DNA from: Pseudomonadota bacterium | GTDB taxonomy: Bacteria > Pseudomonadota > Gammaproteobacteria > Steroidobacterales > Steroidobacteraceae | Assembly (NCBI GenBank): GCA_023391335.1 | Contig: JAEWBG010000067.1 | Location: 1-11,010, forward strand | Reading direction: 5' to 3' | DNA: 11,010 nucleotides | Shown here: positions 5,601-11,010 of the stretch, in pieces | Layout of the letters: every line of letters starts with the position of its first letter | How positions within the stretch are numbered: the first letter of the stretch is position 1 | The notes under the pieces: generated by a model | The model's database searches: none | Told to the model about the DNA's origin: nothing | What the model saw: the letters and a program-made list of their open reading frames with translations, nothing else | Made by a program: the position numbers and the translations under genes

Positions 5601-6515
5601 TTACTGGGCCGTAACGATGCGAGTGGAATCCGCAGCGCCGCTGGCTTGTGCGTGTTTGAAGTTGCCGCTGAACTCGTTACGTCGATAAGCAATCACGAGC
5701 AGCGCGGCGCCCGCGATGATCATCGGGGTCGAAAGGATCTGTCCCATCGTCATCCACCCGAACAACAAATAGCCTCGATTCTCATCGGGTACCCGCACGA
5801 ATTCGAGCGTGAAGCGGAACACGCCATAACAGAAGAGGAACAAGCCCGACGGTGCAAGTCGCGGTCGCGGCCGCATCGTGAAGAACCAGATGATCAAAAA
5901 GAGCGTCAATCCTTCCAGTGCCGACTCGTACAACTGCGATGGATGCACGTGCAGCACGCACGGATCGATTGCAAACCGCCGGCACAGATCTTCAGCCTCT
6001 TGCGCCTGAGTCGGATGCAGCGTGCTCGGATCGACGATGAACGCCCAAGGAACATCGGTCGGCTTACCCCACAACTCGCCATTGATGAAATTGCCGATCC
6101 GGCCCGCACACAAACCGATGCCCGGTAGCGGCGCGAGAAAATCCATCACGTCGGCAAAACGGCGCTGCCTGCGCTTTGCGAACAATGCGAGAGCAATCAG
6201 GACTCCGACGAGCCCGCCGTGGAATGACATGCCGCCTTTCCAGACTCGAAAGATCATCCAAGGATCGACCAGCACTTGCTCGAATCCGTAAGCGATGATC
6301 CAACCCAGCCGTCCGCCGAGAATCACGCCGATGGCGGAATAAAAGATTAGGTCGTCGACGTCCAGCGAGGTCCACGTGGAGTCGGGATTCGAGGCGCGTT
6401 TGCGGCCCAACCACCACGCTACAGCAAACCCGATCACATACATCAACCCGTACCACCGAATGGCCGCCGATCCAACGGAAAAGATCACTGGGTCAATGGA
6501 GGGGTACTTGATCAT
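5601..6515 (-). CDS. lgt: Prolipoprotein diacylglyceryl transferase
   Basis: A 304-residue inner-membrane enzyme that transfers diacylglycerol from phosphatidylglycerol to the lipobox cysteine of prolipoproteins, the first step of lipoprotein maturation. The signature GRIGNFINGELWG lies at 138-150 and includes the essential Arg139 and Glu147. GGMSFHGGLVG at 94-104 holds the conserved histidine (His99), HPSQLYE lies at 191-197, and RVPDENRGYL at 241-250 covers the conserved C-terminal arginine region. About seven hydrophobic segments are visible, including 9-37, 56-79, 97-113, 200-212 and 262-277. Length is normal, with a short polar tail after about 280. It starts 48 bases after the rlmI-like gene and ends 2 bases before thyA. 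No Shine-Dalgarno is seen before its ATG. Confidence 0.96.
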   Translation of the reverse strand: MIKYPSIDPVIFSVGSAAIRWYGLMYVIGFAVAWWLGRKRASNPDSTWTSLDVDDLIFYSAIGVILGGRLGWIIAYGFEQVLVDPWMIFRVWKGGMSFHGGLVGVLIALALFAKRRQRRFADVMDFLAPLPGIGLCAGRIGNFINGELWGKPTDVPWAFIVDPSTLHPTQAQEAEDLCRRFAIDPCVLHVHPSQLYESALEGLTLFLIIWFFTMRPRPRLAPSGLFLFCYGVFRFTLEFVRVPDENRGYLLFGWMTMGQILSTPMIIAGAALLVIAYRRNEFSGNFKHAQASGAADSTRIVTAQ

Positions 6516-6563
6516 GCCGCGCGAATGGTAGGTAAGAGTTCAGTCGAAGCCAATGTGCGGCGC

Positions 6564-7772
6564 TTACTCTTGAACGCCCCTGACGAAGAAGCACTTCAGA
6601 TAGCGAGTCTCTGGGATGCCCGGATGGATGGGATGATCCGGACTCTGGCCACCGACTTCCACAATCTGCGCGAAGCGATTTACATGCCGAGCCGCACGCT
6701 GAATGGCCAACGCCAGCGATTCGGCAGGCAAGTGATACGAGCACGAGCTCGAGGCGATGATGCCGTCTCGATCCAGTAACTGCATCGCGAGCTGATTCAA
6801 GCGCCGATACGCGGCCTCGCCTTTCGGCGCATCCTTTTTGCGCTTGATGAATGCAGGCGGATCGATCACCACCACATCGAATCGCCGCCGCTCATCGCGC
6901 AGACTTTCCATCACATCGAATGCATCGCCGCGAATCACGGCAGGCTTCAAACCGTTCGCGGCCGCGCTCGTCTGCAACAGTTCGAGTGCGGCTGCAGAAG
7001 AGTCTACGCACGTGACTTCACTGGCGCCTGCGTGCAATGCCCCCAGGCCCCAGCCTCCAAGATAGCTAAACACGTCCAGGACTCGAGCGCCGCCGACGTA
7101 CTTGCGCAGGGCCAGCCGATTGGCGCTCTGATCGAAGAACCAGCCGGTTTTTTGTCCGGTGCCCAGCGGGACCGTGAACTGCACGCCGCCCTCTTCAACG
7201 GTGACGACCTGCGGTGCTTCGCCGACCACTGTTTCGGTGTACTCGCCCAGGCCCTCGAGCTCGCGTGCGGAACTGTCGTTTTTCCACACGAAAACCCGCG
7301 GCGCAATGACCTTCGCGACGGCCGACTCGATCTCCGCGCGCATGGCTTCCATTCCCGCTGTGGCGATTTGCCCGACGAGGACATCGCCGAATCGATCGAG
7401 CACCAACCCGGGCAATCCGTCAGATTCGCCGTAAACGAGCCGGTAGAACGGCCGGTCATACAGCGCATGACGCAGCGAGAGCGCGACCTGCAAGCGATGC
7501 ACGAACAGCGATCGACCGGGCGGATGCTGCGAATCGCGACTCAGGATACGAGCGCAAATCAGAGAGCGAGGATTGACGTAGGCGTAGCCGAGAAATTTGT
7601 CCCGGTCGCTCACCACGCGCGCGATCGCACCGGGGGCGAAGGCCGTCAGAGGCGTCCGCTGGGTGTCGACTTCGTTCGAGAAGACCCAAAGATGGCCCGC
7701 GCTCAACCGGCGATCTTCGCCGCGTTTCAGCCGCAGCTCCGGAAAGGAAGCAACTTGTGTAGGAGTATTCAT
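6564..7772 (-). CDS. rlmI: RlmI-like 23S rRNA (cytosine-C5) methyltransferase
   Basis: A 402-residue class I SAM-dependent RNA methyltransferase of the RlmI/YccW family; E. coli RlmI makes m5C1962 in 23S rRNA. An N-terminal PUA-like domain lies at about 12-90 (GHLWVFSNEV at 26-35). YGESDGLPGLVLDRFG (114-129) and QKTGWFFDQSANR (207-219) are family signatures. The Rossmann methyltransferase core then shows VLDVFSYLGGWG (231-242), CVDSS (255-259), motif IV DPPAF (304-308) and SSCS (342-345). Length matches the E. coli protein (396 aa). The exact modified base is inferred from the family and could differ. It is the first gene of the minus-strand operon, divergent from the DUF255 gene across 65 bases, so a promoter is expected just upstream. 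The ATG has no visible ribosome binding site. Confidence 0.9.
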   Translation of the reverse strand: MNTPTQVASFPELRLKRGEDRRLSAGHLWVFSNEVDTQRTPLTAFAPGAIARVVSDRDKFLGYAYVNPRSLICARILSRDSQHPPGRSLFVHRLQVALSLRHALYDRPFYRLVYGESDGLPGLVLDRFGDVLVGQIATAGMEAMRAEIESAVAKVIAPRVFVWKNDSSARELEGLGEYTETVVGEAPQVVTVEEGGVQFTVPLGTGQKTGWFFDQSANRLALRKYVGGARVLDVFSYLGGWGLGALHAGASEVTCVDSSAAALELLQTSAAANGLKPAVIRGDAFDVMESLRDERRRFDVVVIDPPAFIKRKKDAPKGEAAYRRLNQLAMQLLDRDGIIASSSCSYHLPAESLALAIQRAARHVNRFAQIVEVGGQSPDHPIHPGIPETRYLKCFFVRGVQE

Positions 7773-7837
7773 CGTATGCGTTTATTTTAGGCAATCTCGA
7801 CCCGTTCCGCTGCGACGATTGCGCCCGCGAGTCCACG
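7773..7837. promoter_or_regulatory. Divergent intergenic region (presumed promoters)
   Basis: This 65-bp gap separates the divergently transcribed rlmI-like and DUF255 genes and must supply or overlap both promoters. The AT-rich patch on the rlmI side contains TAAAAT (minus strand, 7789-7784), a possible -10 element. No matching -35 sequence is evident 17 bases upstream of it, and nothing convincing is seen for the DUF255 side. The promoter assignment is inference from gene orientation. Confidence 0.35.
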
Positions 7838-9928
<2,091 letters not shown>

Positions 9929-9929
9929 G

Positions 9930-10361
9930 TCACGATTTACCCGGCGATTTACCCGGCGCTTTTCGCTCGCGTTGGTTCTTCTTTGCCTGCTTCAAATGCC
10001 GCGAGCGCTCAATTCCGGCGAGCTGTTTTTTGCGTGCGGCTTCGACCGCCGCTTGCAGCGCGCGTTGCCCCCACTGTTTGAGCAGCTCCGGATCATCCAA
10101 CACATCGAGCGGTACTCGATGATGATCCGTCGTTAGGTTGAACGCATTCGGATAGGGCTTGAACTGCTCCATGCCGCGCGACACATAGTCGCTCAGGTTG
10201 CTTTCATCCGTGTGCAAGTACACCTGATCGTTGATCACGATCGCGAGCAACCGCTCATCGATAAAAATGCCCACGCCACCGAAAATACTGCGATTGGAGA
10301 TGCGCCCCAAAAATGAGAGCTGCTCCGTCACATAGTTGGCCAGGCTCGACTTGTCCCGCAT
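9930..10361 (-). CDS. TfoX N-terminal-domain protein with basic tail
   Basis: A 143-residue protein whose first roughly 100 residues match the TfoX/Sxy N-terminal domain: SIFGGVGIFIDERLLAIVINDQVYLHTDE at 25-53 and the following KPYPNAFNLT segment. The C-terminal TfoX domain of full-length competence regulators is absent, which is common for short TfoX-like proteins. A role in competence should not be assumed. The last 34 residues are very basic (13 Lys/Arg) and end in PGKSPGKS, encoded by a tandem 12-bp repeat. The ATG at 10361 is the first start codon in the frame; the frame is open upstream for about 38 codons but has no ATG, GTG or TTG. Its stop is separated by one base from the DUF255 stop on the other strand. 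Confidence 0.87.
   Translation of the reverse strand: MRDKSSLANYVTEQLSFLGRISNRSIFGGVGIFIDERLLAIVINDQVYLHTDESNLSDYVSRGMEQFKPYPNAFNLTTDHHRVPLDVLDDPELLKQWGQRALQAAVEAARKKQLAGIERSRHLKQAKKNQRERKAPGKSPGKS
9933..9958 (-). repeat. 12-bp tandem duplication at the TfoX-type 3' end
   Basis: The sequence cgatttacccgg occurs at 9933-9944 and again at 9945-9956, followed by a further cg. On the coding strand it gives the repeated PGKS at the extreme C terminus. Because the unit is a multiple of three, gain or loss changes only tail length. It lies within five bases of the convergent gene's stop. Confidence 0.9.
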
Positions 10362-10548
10362 ATCGAGCGACTCACTTTCTTCCTGAAGGTATTTAGTCGT
10401 GCTTCTTGTTGGAAGTTCTAAAGGAACGAACCTCCTTGCTGTAAACGAGTGTACATGGCAACGAATGAATTTGAACTAGCAAATGATGCGATTCGTGCAC
10501 GATTTGCACGTCGCTTGAGGAGCAGGTCACACACGCAACGCGCCTGTC
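10362..10548. other. Intergenic region between TfoX-type and HIT genes
   Basis: A 187-bp gap, more AT-rich than its surroundings and therefore the likely site of the TfoX gene promoter (minus strand). It contains an orphan AAGGAGG on the minus strand (10437-10431) with no start codon 5-12 bases on. It also has an interrupted inverted repeat gcaaat/atttgc at 10479-10484 and 10502-10507 around a cgtgcacg palindrome (10494-10501). A 41-codon plus-strand frame at 10455-10580 overlaps the HIT gene and is not supported by any family. Confidence 0.5.
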
Positions 10549-10986
10549 CTATTTCAACGCACGTAGGTGCGCTTCGATGAGCGACCGCAACTCGCCATGC
10601 TCGCCCTGGGAATACGCGGGTGCTTTCGACCAGTCGTAGCCCCAGGGATTTGCAGTACGCATCGCGTCGGCCTCGTCCGCATAGCGCGGATGTACGTGCG
10701 CATGTAGCGCGGGCTCCAAGTTGCCAAAAATCGCGTAGTTCACGCGCACCGCACCCGTCACGTGAAAGACGGCGTCGCCAAGCCGCCCCAAGTCGCCCAT
10801 AAACTGATCGCGCTCACGCGTCCCCAAAGCGTTCAAGTGCGGAACCACTGGATCCGGCAACAACAAACAATATCCGCGTAGTACTTGGGGCGACCCCATC
10901 ACGGCCCACCCCGACGGCAGGCGCGCAATCACTCGCGGATCGCCAGCGCGGCATGCTTCAACGAGACGGTGAATGGCGGTAGGCAT
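10549..10986 (-). CDS. HIT-family protein
   Basis: A 145-residue protein of the histidine-triad (HIT) superfamily of nucleotide hydrolases/transferases. The defining HxHxH is present as HAHVHPRY at 95-102 (His95, 97, 99) in the context NYAIFGNLEPALHAHVH. An upstream strand region, GYCLLLPDPVVPHLNAL at about 38-54, corresponds to the usual HIT nucleotide-pocket segment. The C-terminal part (NPWGYDWSKAPAYS) is typical of a proteobacterial HIT-like subgroup rather than of the well-studied HinT. Substrate is unknown; dinucleotide polyphosphates or nucleoside phosphoramidates are the family norm. The ATG at 10986 follows a short heptamer repeat and has no Shine-Dalgarno. It is separated by 187 bases from the TfoX-type gene in the same direction. 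Confidence 0.88.
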   Translation of the reverse strand: MPTAIHRLVEACRAGDPRVIARLPSGWAVMGSPQVLRGYCLLLPDPVVPHLNALGTRERDQFMGDLGRLGDAVFHVTGAVRVNYAIFGNLEPALHAHVHPRYADEADAMRTANPWGYDWSKAPAYSQGEHGELRSLIEAHLRALK

Positions 10987-11010
10987 TGGAAGCGGTTAGC
11001 GGTTGGAGAG
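10987..11010 (-). repeat. Heptamer repeat next to the HIT start, cut by window edge
   Basis: On the minus strand two perfect aaccgct units (11004-10998 and 10997-10991) are followed by tcca and the ATG at 10986. The six bases before them only loosely match the unit. The window ends here, so the full array length is unknown. Two units alone could be chance, but the position relative to the start mirrors the arrays at 1-74 and 3680-3700. Confidence 0.5.

Noticed and set aside
5646..6128. 160-codon open frame antisense to lgt
   Set aside because: It lies wholly inside the conserved lgt coding region and its content is charged with no motif.
7032..7790. 252-codon open frame antisense to the rlmI-like gene
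   Set aside because: The minus-strand frame has complete RlmI motifs; the antisense frame reflects GC-rich codon bias and has no recognisable domain.
9930..10361. Competence regulator TfoX/Sxy
   Set aside because: Only the N-terminal domain is present and no competence genes are nearby, so a regulator call is not supported.

Overview
The window is a dense, moderately GC-rich stretch of bacterial chromosome with 13 recognisable protein genes. It has no RNA genes, prophage, insertion sequence or CRISPR array that I can see. ThyA (264 aa, catalytic Cys146), RluF and Lgt all read very much like their E. coli counterparts. Together with a TfoX-type protein and an FHA-GGDEF protein, this suggests a gammaproteobacterium, perhaps from the Xanthomonadales/Steroidobacterales side. 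That placement is inference from protein resemblance, not a database result.

Layout. (1) 1-1429, plus strand: a heptanucleotide repeat array runs up to the start codon of a PhzF-family isomerase gene. A small two-helix membrane protein of unknown function follows. (2) 1409-2335, minus strand: an FHA-GGDEF diguanylate cyclase converges on, and overlaps the end of, the membrane-protein gene. (3) 2336-2589: a gap holding a roughly 143-bp structure bounded by inverted ctccgtg/cacggag repeats and a 10-bp palindrome. (4) 2590-7772, minus strand: a probable seven-gene operon in the transcription order rlmI-like, lgt, thyA, SET-domain methyltransferase, folA, cysteine-cluster (YkgJ-type) protein, rluF. 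Spacings run from a 4-bp overlap to 48 bp. (5) 7838-9928, plus strand: a large DUF255/YyaL thioredoxin-fold protein, divergent from rlmI across a 65-bp gap. (6) 9930-10361, minus strand: a TfoX N-terminal-domain protein with a basic tail, its stop one base from the DUF255 stop. (7) 10549-10986, minus strand: a HIT-family protein.

How the genes fit together. ThyA makes dTMP and leaves dihydrofolate, which FolA reduces back to tetrahydrofolate; the two genes are near neighbours in one transcript. Between them, with FolA overlapping its stop by four bases, lies a SET-domain protein with a complete post-SET zinc motif and a histone-tail-like N terminus. RlmI-like and RluF proteins modify 23S rRNA, and Lgt lipidates membrane prolipoproteins. 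The operon is therefore a mixed growth/housekeeping unit with one eukaryotic-looking protein methyltransferase inside it.

The points most worth a second look are the SET gene between thyA and folA, the 7-bp tandem arrays immediately 5' of three unrelated start codons, and the near absence of recognisable Shine-Dalgarno sequences at every start in the window. Much of the rest is ordinary housekeeping sequence, and I did not find a convincing new defence or mobile system.
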